From Anaerolineales bacterium (GTDB taxonomy: Bacteria; Chloroflexota; Anaerolineae; E26-bin7), in assembly GCA_004377365.1 (NCBI GenBank), contig SOHZ01000392.1, positions 1 through 39,123 on the forward strand: DNA of 39,123 nucleotides, written 5' to 3'. Each line of letters opens with the position of its first letter. Positions within the stretch are counted from its first letter, which is position 1. Positions 1 to 9,116 of this stretch are shown here, one piece after another. The notes beneath the pieces were generated by a model. The model was given only the letters and a program-made list of their open reading frames with translations. It did not search any database and had not been told where the DNA came from. The translations under genes and the position numbers were made by a program.

Positions 1-141
1 CGCCTTTACCCTCGCCCAGCAATCTGTACCAACGACCGACTCAGTGTAACGTTGTCATATTCAAGGGCGGAGGCGACTTTTCCGTGTCAAAACAGACCCT
101 AAACATTCCCTGCAAGCCCCCTCACGCGAAAGGCCAGGAGC

Positions 142-1089
142 ATGGATCAAGCGTTTGAACCAGCCTATTTGAAACTGCTCCGCTCCGGCGAGCTAAAGAA
201 GCGCGTCGAGGCAGCCTACCAGCGCCTGGAGGCCTGCGATATCTGCCCTCGGGAGTGCGGGGGCAACCGCAGGGAGAGCGCCAAGGGCGCTGTGTGCCGC
301 ACAGGCGAGAGGGCGGTCGTGTCCAGTTTCAATCCACATTTCGGGGAGGAAGCGCCGCTGGTGGGGCGAGGCGGGTCGGGGACGATCTTTTTCTCGTGGT
401 GCAACCTCAAGTGCCAGTACTGCCAGAACTACGAAATCAGCCAACTGGGCCACGGGCGCGAGGTGGAGCCGGAGGACCTGGCAGCCATGATGATGCGGTT
501 GCAGGCCATGGGCTGCCACAACATCAATTTTGTCTCCCCGACCCACGTGGTACCGCAGATTTTGGCCGGGCTGCTCATCGCCGCCGAGGCTGGGCTGCAC
601 CGGCCGCTGGTCTACAACACCGGCGGCTACGATTCGCTAAAGACCCTGGCCCTGCTGGACGGCGTCTTTGACATCTACATGCCCGATATGAAATACGCCG
701 ATGCCGAGATCGCTCGCCAGTACTCCAAGATCGAGGACTATCCCAGGCACAACCAGGCAGCAGTGAAGGAGATGCATCGTCAGGCAGGAGACCTGGCTAT
801 GGACGAGCGGGGGGTGGCCTTGCAGGGCCTCCTGGTGCGCCACCTGGTACTGCCCAACGGCCTGGCGGGCACGGCCGAAATAGCGCGCTTCCTGGCCGAG
901 GAAGTCTCTGGGGATACTTACATCAACGTCATGGATCAGTACAGGCCCTGCCACAAAGCCCATGAACTGCCGGATGTGAATCGTAGCCTCACTGCTCAGG
1001 AATACGAGGAAGCGGTCCGATCAGTCCATGAGGCAGGTTTACATCGCCTGGATGAGCGAAGAGCGAGGCTAATCTGGCTACGGAGGTAA
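142..1089 (+). CDS. Radical SAM protein (PflA-like, COG1313 type)
   Basis: This 315-residue protein carries the radical SAM cluster motif CNLKCQYC (CX3CX2C, about residues 87-94), which binds the 4Fe-4S cluster used to cleave S-adenosylmethionine. An upstream cysteine region (CDICPREC, about 32-39, and C52) and the stretch GRGGSGTIFFSWC match the PflA-like radical SAM proteins often annotated as pyruvate-formate-lyase activating-like enzymes. The substrate is not known and no partner glycyl radical enzyme is nearby. The ATG at 142 is preceded closely by CAGGAG. Its 3' end overlaps the convergent DUF2079 gene by 12 bases, leaving no room for a terminator. The family call is secure; the function is open. 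Confidence 0.9.
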   Translation: MDQAFEPAYLKLLRSGELKKRVEAAYQRLEACDICPRECGGNRRESAKGAVCRTGERAVVSSFNPHFGEEAPLVGRGGSGTIFFSWCNLKCQYCQNYEISQLGHGREVEPEDLAAMMMRLQAMGCHNINFVSPTHVVPQILAGLLIAAEAGLHRPLVYNTGGYDSLKTLALLDGVFDIYMPDMKYADAEIARQYSKIEDYPRHNQAAVKEMHRQAGDLAMDERGVALQGLLVRHLVLPNGLAGTAEIARFLAEEVSGDTYINVMDQYRPCHKAHELPDVNRSLTAQEYEEAVRSVHEAGLHRLDERRARLIWLRR

Positions 1090-3135
1090 AATAGGGCGCA
1101 GGCGGCCCCTCTCCCGCCTGAATGAAAGGAGCCTGACCCAGGTGGGGTCCTCCAGGAAACGGACGGCGTATGGGGACTCCACGATGCGAGCAGGCAGACG
1201 TTTCCCCCCCTCCCAGTACTCCCCCTCAAAAACCCCCAGGCCCAAAGTAAAGCTGTCGCCCAGCCCGGTCAGGAGCAAGGTCTCGATGATCACTACCTCG
1301 CCCTGACGCCAGCGACCGGTGGGATACCATAAGGGAACGGTCATGGGCTGGCGGATAGTGTCGGCCAACACTTGGCCGCCGTCCCCCAGGAAGGCAAGGT
1401 ACAACCGGTAATCGCGGTCCATTTCCCTCAGGACTTGCCAATATAGGCGCACCCTGACCCTCTGCCACTTCCAATCGTCCACCAGGTCAAAGCCCAGCAG
1501 GCGCAGGGAATCCCCAAAGTCAACGGTCAGGGGATAGTCGGGGGTCGGAGCCTCCACCCGGGCGAAATCGTAAAAGCTGTCGGGAAGGGTGTCCGGGCCA
1601 GCCAGGCCCCGTTGCAACAGGATGTAGCCATCGGCGCTGTCGAGGATGCCAAACCTGGCCCCTTCGACAAGTTTCAAGTAGGCGCGGTGGAAATCGTTGG
1701 GGTGGATGTCGGTCACTCCGGCTACGTCCAGGAGCACATATTCTGTGTCGTCCAGTACCACCGGGAACAAGTAGATGACCCGCCGGTGGGTCAGGTGAGG
1801 GAAGAGAGGCGGGGTGGTGGAGAGCACCGCGTCGGGCGGGATCTGGGCAGCGAAGCGCTGGAAGAGACGATGGTGAGGGGTAATGCGTGGCACGTCAAAA
1901 TTGGGCCCCAGGGGCGTAAAGCCCCGCAGGCGTTGATAGCCCAGACTGCACAGCAGCAACCAGAAGAGAACCAGCGTCTTAGCTGACAACTGCCCGACCT
2001 CTGAGAGCCTCACTAGATCACGCTTTTGCTCGCGGCGGATTACAAATCCAGCGGGAGCGATCTGTGATCCGAGTTTCTCCAGCCACCCGACCCAACGCTT
2101 GGCCCCATAGATGGCCGACACAACGAAGAAGGGCACCACCGGAGCCGAATAGTGGAGTTCGCCCGAGTACATAAGAGGGTAGTCGCTCAGGGCATTGGCC
2201 AGGTAGATGGGCGCGCTCAGAAGCAAGGTTAGAGGATCAAAGAGGGAGAGGAACCCAACCGAAGCCAGCAGGCCACCCAGGTAGGCCAGACGAGGGCCGC
2301 TCAACAGAAGACCCACGACCACCCAGGGCTCCGTGAGCAGGGTCAGGACGATGCCCTTGAAGCTTCCCCCCAGGCTGGTGTAGCGCTGGGTGTAGATGGT
2401 CTCGGTCATCGCTCTGAAGTGAGGAATGATGACAAAGGTCGCTACCCCAAACCAGGCCAGGCTGACCAGGGCCAGCAGCCCCCCCATGAGCCTCTCTTGC
2501 TTCTTATTTTTGGGCACCAAGAAAGTGTAAAGGCCCAGCATGAAGACCAGGAGGGTGATCTCCTCCTTGGCGCTCATAGCCAGAATGGCAAAAAGCCAGG
2601 CCTTGGGCCAGTCTTTCTCTCTGGTGTAATGGAAAGCGAAGAGGAGGGGACAGACAGCCAGAGGGACGGCGTGGAACTCGGTCAGGTTGGCTGCCTGCAA
2701 GGCCGGAAAGAGGAGATAGACAGCAGCGAAAACCAGGCCGGCGCCTTTACTCTCCAACTCATCGCGGGCCAGCCAGAAAACGGGCAGGGCCCCCAAAGCA
2801 ACGACCACCGTCTGCAAGATCAGGATGGCCTTGACGTCATCGTAGATCAAGAAGGAGAGGGATACCAAGGTGAAAATAGGCTCGAAATGATCTGTCAGAC
2901 GAGGACCCTGGCTGCCGTCATTCTTGGTCTCTTCCACGAAGCGCCCGTGCAGGGTGTTCCAGATGGGCTGGTCCATGTTGCCCAGGTCAGCCGCATAGGT
3001 CTGAAAAGCCTCGTGCTTCAGGACAGAAAGGGTCCCAAAACACAGCACGTAGAGCCCTATCAACAGCCAAACCAAAGCGAGGGCTAGCCGAGAACGATCG
3101 AGTTTGCGACGAGATTCAGATTCGGACGATTCCAT
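1078..3135 (-). CDS. DUF2079 multi-pass membrane protein with C-terminal beta-sandwich module
   Basis: Translation from the ATG at 3135 gives 685 residues (MESSESES...). The ORF track starts 49 codons earlier, but that extension is the translation of palindromic repeats (SRRICNPAVWRLDLQ) and is probably not coding. The body has about ten hydrophobic segments and the DUF2079 N-terminal pattern (TYAADLGNMDQPIWNTLHGR), a family of GT-C-like membrane proteins of unknown activity. The C-terminal part (from LTVDFGDSLRLLGFDL) is one copy of the beta-sandwich module found on the GT39 proteins here. A loop between two membrane segments contains a repeat-derived insert, IAPAGFVIRREQK. It is the last gene of the large minus-strand operon, separated from the flippase-like gene by a repeat-filled leader of about 155 bases. 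Confidence 0.85.
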   Translation of the reverse strand: MESSESESRRKLDRSRLALALVWLLIGLYVLCFGTLSVLKHEAFQTYAADLGNMDQPIWNTLHGRFVEETKNDGSQGPRLTDHFEPIFTLVSLSFLIYDDVKAILILQTVVVALGALPVFWLARDELESKGAGLVFAAVYLLFPALQAANLTEFHAVPLAVCPLLFAFHYTREKDWPKAWLFAILAMSAKEEITLLVFMLGLYTFLVPKNKKQERLMGGLLALVSLAWFGVATFVIIPHFRAMTETIYTQRYTSLGGSFKGIVLTLLTEPWVVVGLLLSGPRLAYLGGLLASVGFLSLFDPLTLLLSAPIYLANALSDYPLMYSGELHYSAPVVPFFVVSAIYGAKRWVGWLEKLGSQIAPAGFVIRREQKRDLVRLSEVGQLSAKTLVLFWLLLCSLGYQRLRGFTPLGPNFDVPRITPHHRLFQRFAAQIPPDAVLSTTPPLFPHLTHRRVIYLFPVVLDDTEYVLLDVAGVTDIHPNDFHRAYLKLVEGARFGILDSADGYILLQRGLAGPDTLPDSFYDFARVEAPTPDYPLTVDFGDSLRLLGFDLVDDWKWQRVRVRLYWQVLREMDRDYRLYLAFLGDGGQVLADTIRQPMTVPLWYPTGRWRQGEVVIIETLLLTGLGDSFTLGLGVFEGEYWEGGKRLPARIVESPYAVRFLEDPTWVRLLSFRRERGRLRPILPP
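2026..2070 (-). repeat. Palindromic element copy B, in frame inside DUF2079 gene
   Basis: A single GGATT-TGT-AATCC palindrome with arms CAGATCGCTCC and GCCGCGAGCAA on the minus strand. It matches copy C (19993-20067), except that one palindrome unit is missing, a difference of 27 bases (nine codons) over the shared core. It is read in the same frame as copy C, giving IAPAGFVI, in a loop between membrane segments. Confidence 0.8.
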
Positions 3136-3180
3136 CGGATCAGCCTGTAGCGTAACAGGGTCTGTAAAAACAACTCTCTG

Positions 3181-3250
3181 TTTCCGGCTGGATTGCAAAT
3201 CCAGCCGCCAGACCGCCGGATTGCAAATCCGGCGGGAGCGGAAGTGTTCT
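3181..3250. repeat. Palindromic element copy A (double hairpin)
   Basis: Two consecutive near-perfect palindromes, CGGCTGGATTGCAAATCCAGCCG and CCGGATTGCAAATCCGG, with a short spacer and the tail GGCGGGAGCGGAAGTGTTC. It is almost identical to copy D (25595-25660). It lies just 5' of the chosen DUF2079 start on the minus strand, so it would fall in the leader of that cistron. Confidence 0.8.
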
Positions 3251-3259
3251 TTTACAGGC

Positions 3260-3291
3260 CCACAGTGGCACCTGTGCCGCAACAGTGGCGC
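3260..3291. repeat. Short palindromic repeat with CAACAGTGGC arm
   Basis: The sequence CAGTGGCACCTGTGCCGCAAC followed by AGTGGC forms an imperfect palindrome around GCAC/GTGC. It resembles the hairpin downstream of the HPF gene (35471-35505), which has the same CACTGTTGCGG and GTGGCAC parts. It lies between the flippase-like stop codon and the DUF2079 leader. Confidence 0.5.
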
Positions 3292-4269
3292 TTATCCAAG
3301 ACCATCAGGGGCAGCGCCCTGTCCCTTACCTTCAACAGGGACACGGCCATGACCCCAAGGCAACGCTCCTCCTAGCCCATCGAATCCAAAAGCCAGAGCC
3401 GTGCCCATCAATTCGGCAGCCGTGACCCACAGCCTGGAGAGCAGGGTGACGACAATGGCCACGTGGGAGGGCAGGTAAAAGCCCAACAGATAGACCAGAA
3501 TGCCCTCTCTGACGCCTAATCCCCCTGGGGCCAGGAAACTCAGGAAGCCAATGACCCAGGCCCCGGCGAAAATGCCAACCAGGGCCGGCAGCCGCTCCAA
3601 CGACACTGGATAGAGGGCCCTGGTGAAGAGGTAAAAGGCCAGGCCGTAGCCAAGCCAGCAAAGGAGGTGAAGGGCGGCGAAACGCGCCAGATCCCAGGCC
3701 GTCAGTTCAATGACCACTGGTTCGCGTTTGAACAGGCGCAAGGCCCAGTTGAGCAATCTCTCCAGAACAAAGGGTTGAATGACCACCAGGCCCAGTGGGA
3801 TCACGATCAGCAAAGGCAACAGCCGCCCGCTCAACTCGGTGCTGCGGATGCCTGTCAGGACGACGAAAGCCAAAGCCAATCCTGTCATATTCTGGATGAC
3901 CTGATTGACGGCGATACTGGTCAGGGTCTGGACCGGGCTGACGCCTTCCCGTTCGAAGAGGTAGAACCAACCCAGGAACTGCCAGATTTTGCCAGGGATG
4001 TAGCGACCCAAATTGCCTATGAAATAGATGCGCAGGACCTTGATAAAACCGATGGCCGCTCCCAGACAACGGAGAGACACCCTCCACTGCCAAGCGTAGA
4101 GGCACAGAGAAGCCAGCATGACCCCCAGTGAAAGGGCCAACAAGGCATAGTTGAAAGACCACTGGTAGGTCCTGACCTCTTCCCAGTGGCCGTAGAGAGC
4201 CCAGCCCAGGAAGAAGGCGATCACCGCCAGGGCCAGGTATTGCAGGACCTTCCTGAGCCTGGCAGTCAT
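3292..4269 (-). CDS. Lysylphosphatidylglycerol synthase/UPF0104 family membrane protein
   Basis: This 325-residue protein is almost entirely hydrophobic and has the family signature of the LPG synthase transmembrane region (UPF0104): LRIYFIGNLGRYIPGKIWQFLG near residue 80 and FLAPGGLGVREGILVYLL near residue 250. In envelope-glycan clusters such proteins are usually proposed to move or modify lipid-linked substrates. The soluble aminoacyl-transfer domain of true MprF is absent, so it should not be called a lysyl transferase. The start codon overlaps the stop of the upstream GT4 gene (ATGA), which suggests translational coupling. The family call is firm; the role is inference. Confidence 0.88.
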   Translation of the reverse strand: MTARLRKVLQYLALAVIAFFLGWALYGHWEEVRTYQWSFNYALLALSLGVMLASLCLYAWQWRVSLRCLGAAIGFIKVLRIYFIGNLGRYIPGKIWQFLGWFYLFEREGVSPVQTLTSIAVNQVIQNMTGLALAFVVLTGIRSTELSGRLLPLLIVIPLGLVVIQPFVLERLLNWALRLFKREPVVIELTAWDLARFAALHLLCWLGYGLAFYLFTRALYPVSLERLPALVGIFAGAWVIGFLSFLAPGGLGVREGILVYLLGFYLPSHVAIVVTLLSRLWVTAAELMGTALAFGFDGLGGALPWGHGRVPVEGKGQGAAPDGLG

Positions 4270-5507
4270 AGGGAAACCGCCTCGGCTTCGGGGGAGTAGA
4301 GGGCCATCACCTGATCCACGATGCGTGGCCAGGAGAAGTACTCCTTTACGTAGGCAAAGCCAGCTTGACCCAGCTCTCTAGCCCGCTTCTCATCTGTCAA
4401 CACGGCCTCGATAGCCTGAGCCAGTGCCTGAGGGTCACGCTGCTCGACCAGGATTCCTGTCTCGTTGTGACGGACGATGTCTGGGATACCCCCCACGTTG
4501 GTGGCGATGACCGGCTTTTTGTAGCCCATGACCTCCACCAGGACTACCCCTAGTCCTTCAGTGTCGCCTCGGGAATCCACGATGGCGGGTAAGACAAAGA
4601 GGTCGCAGCCAGCGTACAGTTCAGCCAGTTCCCCATAGGGTATTCTCCCTCGGAAGAACACCCGCTCTGCCAGGCCCTTGTCCTTCACCAGGCTCTCCAA
4701 CAGCGGCCGCTGGTCGCCAGCGCCGACGATGTCCAATCGGACGCGGAGGCCGGGGGGGAGGAGGTCCATAGCCTCGATGAGGTAGGGCAGGCCCTTGCGC
4801 TCGATGAGGCGGCCCACATAGAGGATACGCCGTTCTCCATCCCGCCCTTCGTCCCGAGGCTCAGGGCCGAGGGGCTCAGGGTAGGGCTCCGCGCCAGCCG
4901 CTATCGGGGGGACGTCCCTGGCCACGATGGTCGAGCCGTAGGGAATGACCTTGACCTCGACGTCGGCTAGCTCACGGACCAAACTCGCTGTGAAAGAAGA
5001 GTTAGCCGAGACGGCATCGCTGCGCTTGACGATGTACCTCAAGACAGGCTTGAGAAAAGGGTAGCGGCGCGTCAGGAGAAGCTCCGCACCGTGAAAGGAG
5101 GTCACCAGCCGTGCGCCGCTGATATTCTGGCCAGCCAGACCAAAGACGCCCTGAGGCAACGGCCAGTGGACGTGGAGCACATCGTATCTCTGGCGGCGGC
5201 AATGCCTGATCACCGCGAGGGTGCCAAAGAACATATAGGGCAAGATCAGGGGCAGGTAGAGAGGGTTCTTTATCTTGTTCGGTCCCCCCTCCAGATGGGT
5301 CAAGTCCTCCCAACGACTGGGGAAATAGCGGAAGCGGTAGACGGGAATGCCATAAATCTCATGATCCCTTAGCCCTTTGTAGGAAGGAGCCAGGACAGCC
5401 GATTCGACGCCTCGTTCTCGCAATTGCAAAGCCTGTTCCACCAACCAGGGCGAATGGGGGTCACCCTCCCAGCGGGCAAAGTTGGTCACCAGGTACAACA
5501 CCCTCAT
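4266..5507 (-). CDS. Glycosyltransferase family 4 (GT-B fold)
   Basis: A 413-residue GT-B enzyme. The N-terminal acceptor half begins MRVLYLVTNFARWEGDPHSPW. The C-terminal donor half contains RRILYVGRLIERKGLPYLIEA and the EX7E motif EGLGVVLVE, followed by GYKKPVIATNVGGIPDIV, which is typical of GT4 retaining transferases. It probably adds a sugar from a nucleotide donor to a lipid-linked or glycan acceptor on the cytoplasmic side. It overlaps the upstream GT2 gene and the downstream flippase-like gene by four bases each, so the three are likely translated as a coupled set. The specific sugar cannot be read from the sequence. Confidence 0.93.
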   Translation of the reverse strand: MRVLYLVTNFARWEGDPHSPWLVEQALQLRERGVESAVLAPSYKGLRDHEIYGIPVYRFRYFPSRWEDLTHLEGGPNKIKNPLYLPLILPYMFFGTLAVIRHCRRQRYDVLHVHWPLPQGVFGLAGQNISGARLVTSFHGAELLLTRRYPFLKPVLRYIVKRSDAVSANSSFTASLVRELADVEVKVIPYGSTIVARDVPPIAAGAEPYPEPLGPEPRDEGRDGERRILYVGRLIERKGLPYLIEAMDLLPPGLRVRLDIVGAGDQRPLLESLVKDKGLAERVFFRGRIPYGELAELYAGCDLFVLPAIVDSRGDTEGLGVVLVEVMGYKKPVIATNVGGIPDIVRHNETGILVEQRDPQALAQAIEAVLTDEKRARELGQAGFAYVKEYFSWPRIVDQVMALYSPEAEAVSL

Positions 5508-6454
5508 AGCCGCTCCCTGTCCCTAGCCAGGTCTTTGATAATTCTTTCCAGCTCATCAATGCGCTCGTGTTGGTCTACCACCAATTCGGCCAAGAAGCCC
5601 ACCAGGAAGATAATCAGGCCAGCCAGAGCCAGAGTGACGCCGAAGGTAAAGACCGGACGCAACTGCCGGACACGGGTAAACCACTGGTGAAGCAAGTATA
5701 CTCCTATCCCGGAGGCAGCCAGGATGAGAGTTGAGCCCAGCGCACCGAAGAAGATCATGGGCTTGCGGCTGAAGGTCAGGAGGAACTTGACCACCAGCAC
5801 GTCGAGGAAGGAAACAGGGATGCGTCCCAGCCCGTACTTGGACTTGCCCTGTCGGCGGGGATAATAGTTGGTCGGAACCTCACCGATCTTGTAGCCTTGA
5901 GCGGCGGCGATCATCAGGATAAAGCGGTGCCAATCAGAGCGCAGATAGAGCCCCTCGATCACCTCACGCCGGAGGGCCTTGATCCAGTTCATGTCATGGG
6001 CCTGGACGTCAAAGAGAAGGCGAGAGACGAAATTGTAGATCCTCGAAGCCACGATTTTGCGATCGTGCCTCCCTTGCCGCCAGCCAGCCACCACGTCATA
6101 GCCCTCGGCCAGCTTGTCCAGCAGTTTGGGGATATCCTCTTCGGGGTCCGACTCCAGGTCCCCCGGCAATAAGACGATGATGTCACCGCTGACGTGACGG
6201 AACCCGGTTTTGATGGCCTCGGTCAGGCCCAGATTGCGCCGGTGGCTGACGACCTTGACGAAGGGGTAACGGGCAACGCAGGCTGCTGCCTCGTGGCTGG
6301 TCCCGTCGGTTGAGCCGTCGTCCACGAACACCACCTCGCCGTCCAGGCCCCTGGCCTCAAAGGCCCTGGCCACTTTATCAATGACCAGGGTCACATTCCC
6401 TTCCTCGTTATAGGCCGGTATGAGAACCGAGACCCGCCTATTGGTTTTCTCCAT
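5504..6454 (-). CDS. Glycosyltransferase family 2, DPM1/polyprenyl-phosphate type, with C-terminal membrane anchor
   Basis: The start at 6454 (MEKTNRRVSVLIPAYNEEGN) is preferred over the track start at 6526 because GGAGGAT lies just upstream. The GT-A domain has VFVDDGSTDGT and the region HDMNWIKALRREVIEGL typical of dolichol-phosphate-mannose-synthase-like GT2 enzymes. Two membrane segments follow (about residues 230-300), then a charged, coiled-coil-like tail (HERIDELERIIKDLARD). Such enzymes charge polyprenyl phosphate with a sugar that GT39-type transferases then use outside the membrane; several GT39-like genes are in this window. Its ribosome site is part of a GGAGAAT-type heptamer repeat. 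Confidence 0.9.
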   Translation of the reverse strand: MEKTNRRVSVLIPAYNEEGNVTLVIDKVARAFEARGLDGEVVFVDDGSTDGTSHEAAACVARYPFVKVVSHRRNLGLTEAIKTGFRHVSGDIIVLLPGDLESDPEEDIPKLLDKLAEGYDVVAGWRQGRHDRKIVASRIYNFVSRLLFDVQAHDMNWIKALRREVIEGLYLRSDWHRFILMIAAAQGYKIGEVPTNYYPRRQGKSKYGLGRIPVSFLDVLVVKFLLTFSRKPMIFFGALGSTLILAASGIGVYLLHQWFTRVRQLRPVFTFGVTLALAGLIIFLVGFLAELVVDQHERIDELERIIKDLARDRERL

Positions 6455-6475
6455 CCATCCTCCATTCTCCGCGCT
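6446..6475 (-). repeat. GGAGAAT-type heptamer repeat forming the ribosome binding site of the GT2 gene
   Basis: On the minus strand GGAGAAT and GGAGGAT follow each other directly and run into the ATG of the GT2 gene. The same heptamer family precedes the Gfo/Idh gene (15950-15996) and occurs in opposite orientation inside a GT39 gene (23609-23636). Confidence 0.6.
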
Positions 6476-6560
6476 CAGTGGACCTTGACTCCCTGTTCCA
6501 CAGCCTGTCACAGCTTCCACCCCCACGGGAAACCGAAGAGGCGATGCTTCCAGATACTCC

Positions 6561-9116
6561 TTACTCCCTGTGGCCTACCTGCACTGTTGACGAGAGCAGA
6601 ATTCGATTGCCAAGGGGCGATCCCGCCTCGTCAGTCACCGGCAGTCGCTCCCCGGTTTCGAGGAGATACATTCCCACTTCCAGCCGATAAGCGCCCGAAG
6701 GGGCCTCAGGCGAGATCCCTATTTCATACGGATCCTCGATGATGGCACCTTGTGCCCACTGACTGGTTGGATAAGAGCCATCCACCGGCCAGGCGTCTTT
6801 CTGCCCCCAAATCACATCATCGTTGTCTATCAAATGGGTGAACACGGTATAGTCCTGGTTTATCTCGGCCAGGGCTTGCCAAAAGAGAACCAGACGCATG
6901 GTATCTCCAGGCTGGAATCGGGTTCCTGGCAGGTTATAGCCCAGGAAGCGGATCTCAGAGCCCAAATCCGCCCTCTGAGGATGCGCGATTTCCAGCTCCT
7001 CCGCCGAAGGGGGAGCTTCCCCTGTTACTATCACCAAGCTCAAGGGTACTTCTTCGCCCTCTGGAGTGGGCAGTCTCTCTCTCTTCTCTTCATCGTACAA
7101 GCTGAGGAGCAACCGGTACGTTCCCTCCGGCGTGGCGGGATCCACTTCCAGTTTCAATTCATCTCGGATCACCAATCCCCTCTCCCAAGGGTCGTCCCAG
7201 TCGCCAGTCTCTAACTCCCGCCCCTGGCCCCACACATCCCCCTCCTCATCAACCAGAGTCAAGACAGGCTTGAGGTTCGCCTCGGACGGCTTCTGGCACT
7301 GCCAGTAGAGGGTCACTTTGGTCTTTTGCCCAGCTTTGAGTCTGTTCTCTTCCAGATCGTAGTCCAATAGACGAGCCGAGGAGCCAAACTCTACCCGTCG
7401 GTCGTGCTGAGCAGGAACCAAAGTGTTGGGAATCTCCGATCCTGGGGATGCATAGATCCAAGCGTAATCAATGCCTTTCATACGCACCACATACTCTGGC
7501 TCCAGCGAACTAAAGTACTTGGCTGTGCTCAAACCGAAATGGGCGCCCGTGTCCCGGCGACCGACGTAGAACACCACGTAGTCAATGTCTTCCCAGGGCA
7601 GAGAGTTGCCCTTGCACTCCTCGCTCAGTTCCCGCAGTTCTCCCTGAAAGAAGGAAGCAAACCGCACATCGGAATCCCACATGGCGGCTTTAAGGCTGGT
7701 TGCGTTTTCTTTTTGATTGAGGTAACGAGCCGCCCGGTCCAGCCCCTCTCCCCAACCGATGGGCATCAAACGGGTTGCCACTACGCCTCCCCCCAACAGC
7801 GGGTTATAGTAAGTCAAGTAGTAGGGATGATGGGGCAGGCTGAGGCCGGCTTGCAAGAATATGGGCAATCCCAGGCCCATTGCTACCAGACTTGAGGTAG
7901 TCACTCGGGTCAGACGAGCACTTATCATCTTTGCCACAGATTCGCCCAGCCTACACAGACCCACAGCCGCCACTATCTGTACAGCCGGTGATACCGGCAA
8001 GATGTAACGACCGGATTTCACACTGGCCAGACTCATGGAAACGATAAAGCCCAAGACATAGAACAGAAGAGTGATGATGCTCCTGGTCTGAATACCCTTT
8101 GTTCGAGAAGCGCGGTGATCCTGGACCAGGAACCAAACCGCCGCTGCTACTCCCACCAGGGCCAAGGGGGTGACGCGGAAAAGCAGGGTGATGGGATAAG
8201 TCAACACTTGGGCATTGAGCAGGGAAACCCCCATCAGGAAACCGCCTGTACCCTCTCCAGCGCCTTGAACTTTGCCTGTGATCTGGCCAAGCACCATGCT
8301 GATAGTGCGCACCGGATCAACCCACATCGCTGGCCAAAACACAATGACTGTTAACAAAGATATGGCACACCAGACAAGGTACGTTTTCACGCCGAGGAGG
8401 AGAGCATCCCGGCGCTGTGCAGCCTCACCAGCACCTCGCCCCCAGAGCCAGTTGGAAAGCAGGATCGGCCAGACTATGAAAGGGATCAAGAACAAAGAGC
8501 TGGCTTTGCTCAGGAAGGCCAAACCGGCCATCAGACCTGACAATAGCAAATAGCCCCCCGACCGCCCCCTCTCCAGGTGAACCAACAAGCTGAGCAGCGA
8601 CAAGATCATAAAAGTAGTGGCCAGAGCATCGTGGTGGAGCAGGCGCGAATAGGCCAAATAAAAGGGATCGAGAGCGACCAGGGCGGTGCCGAGAAAAGCG
8701 ACCTTGTCATCGAAAAGCCTTCTGAGGAGGAGGTAGATTCCCACCACAGACAGGGAGGCCAACATTACAGTGGGCAATCTGGCAGCGGCCAGAACGTCGA
8801 GGTCGAGGACAGGGCGCACAGGCACCCTCTGCAGGAATTCACGCAAAGAGGCGGCATTGGCCAGTATCCTCTGCAACCGGGCTTCATTCACGTATTTAAT
8901 TGTCAAAGTGACGGCTGCTGTCCACATCGTGGTGACGCCGGGGTGTCCGGCCGCCGTTCTTTGCAGGTCCCCATCCAGCAGCCCCAGGAGGAACCTTATC
9001 GAGCGGTCAACCCAGCGACGTTCGTCGGGGGTCAGAAAGATGTTCAGTCCTGAGACCCTGGGCACCAATGCCAGCCAAAAAAGAAAAAAGCTGGCACATA
9101 TTGTCCGCAGTTTCAT
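6561..9116 (-). CDS. GT39-like membrane glycosyltransferase with two C-terminal beta-sandwich modules
   Basis: An 851-residue protein. The N-terminal ~430 residues are multi-pass, with a first extracytoplasmic loop carrying the acidic motif LTPDERRWVDRS and later HPGVTTMW and VKSGRYILPVSPAVQI, which fits the ArnT/GT39 type that takes sugar from a polyprenyl-phosphate donor. Two beta-sandwich modules follow (starting near VEFGSSARLLDYDL and ADLGSEIRFLGYNL), each with the LYWQ/LFWQ strand; the second ends in the YRLEVGMY pattern. The gene starts one base into the stop of the aminotransferase gene (TGATG). Acceptor and sugar are unknown. The modules are probably extracytoplasmic. Confidence 0.85.
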   Translation of the reverse strand: MKLRTICASFFLFWLALVPRVSGLNIFLTPDERRWVDRSIRFLLGLLDGDLQRTAAGHPGVTTMWTAAVTLTIKYVNEARLQRILANAASLREFLQRVPVRPVLDLDVLAAARLPTVMLASLSVVGIYLLLRRLFDDKVAFLGTALVALDPFYLAYSRLLHHDALATTFMILSLLSLLVHLERGRSGGYLLLSGLMAGLAFLSKASSLFLIPFIVWPILLSNWLWGRGAGEAAQRRDALLLGVKTYLVWCAISLLTVIVFWPAMWVDPVRTISMVLGQITGKVQGAGEGTGGFLMGVSLLNAQVLTYPITLLFRVTPLALVGVAAAVWFLVQDHRASRTKGIQTRSIITLLFYVLGFIVSMSLASVKSGRYILPVSPAVQIVAAVGLCRLGESVAKMISARLTRVTTSSLVAMGLGLPIFLQAGLSLPHHPYYLTYYNPLLGGGVVATRLMPIGWGEGLDRAARYLNQKENATSLKAAMWDSDVRFASFFQGELRELSEECKGNSLPWEDIDYVVFYVGRRDTGAHFGLSTAKYFSSLEPEYVVRMKGIDYAWIYASPGSEIPNTLVPAQHDRRVEFGSSARLLDYDLEENRLKAGQKTKVTLYWQCQKPSEANLKPVLTLVDEEGDVWGQGRELETGDWDDPWERGLVIRDELKLEVDPATPEGTYRLLLSLYDEEKRERLPTPEGEEVPLSLVIVTGEAPPSAEELEIAHPQRADLGSEIRFLGYNLPGTRFQPGDTMRLVLFWQALAEINQDYTVFTHLIDNDDVIWGQKDAWPVDGSYPTSQWAQGAIIEDPYEIGISPEAPSGAYRLEVGMYLLETGERLPVTDEAGSPLGNRILLSSTVQVGHRE

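Noticed and set aside
2419-3087. 222-aa plus-strand hydrophilic ORF
   Set aside because: Same reason: antisense of the DUF2079 membrane segments.
3136-3282. N-terminal extension of the DUF2079 ORF as real protein
   Set aside because: It translates palindromic repeat DNA and precedes a normal start at 3135. It cannot be fully excluded, because similar elements are translated elsewhere here.
3292-4269. Assignment as a lysyl-phosphatidylglycerol synthase
   Set aside because: Only the transmembrane region is present; the soluble lysyl-transfer domain is missing.
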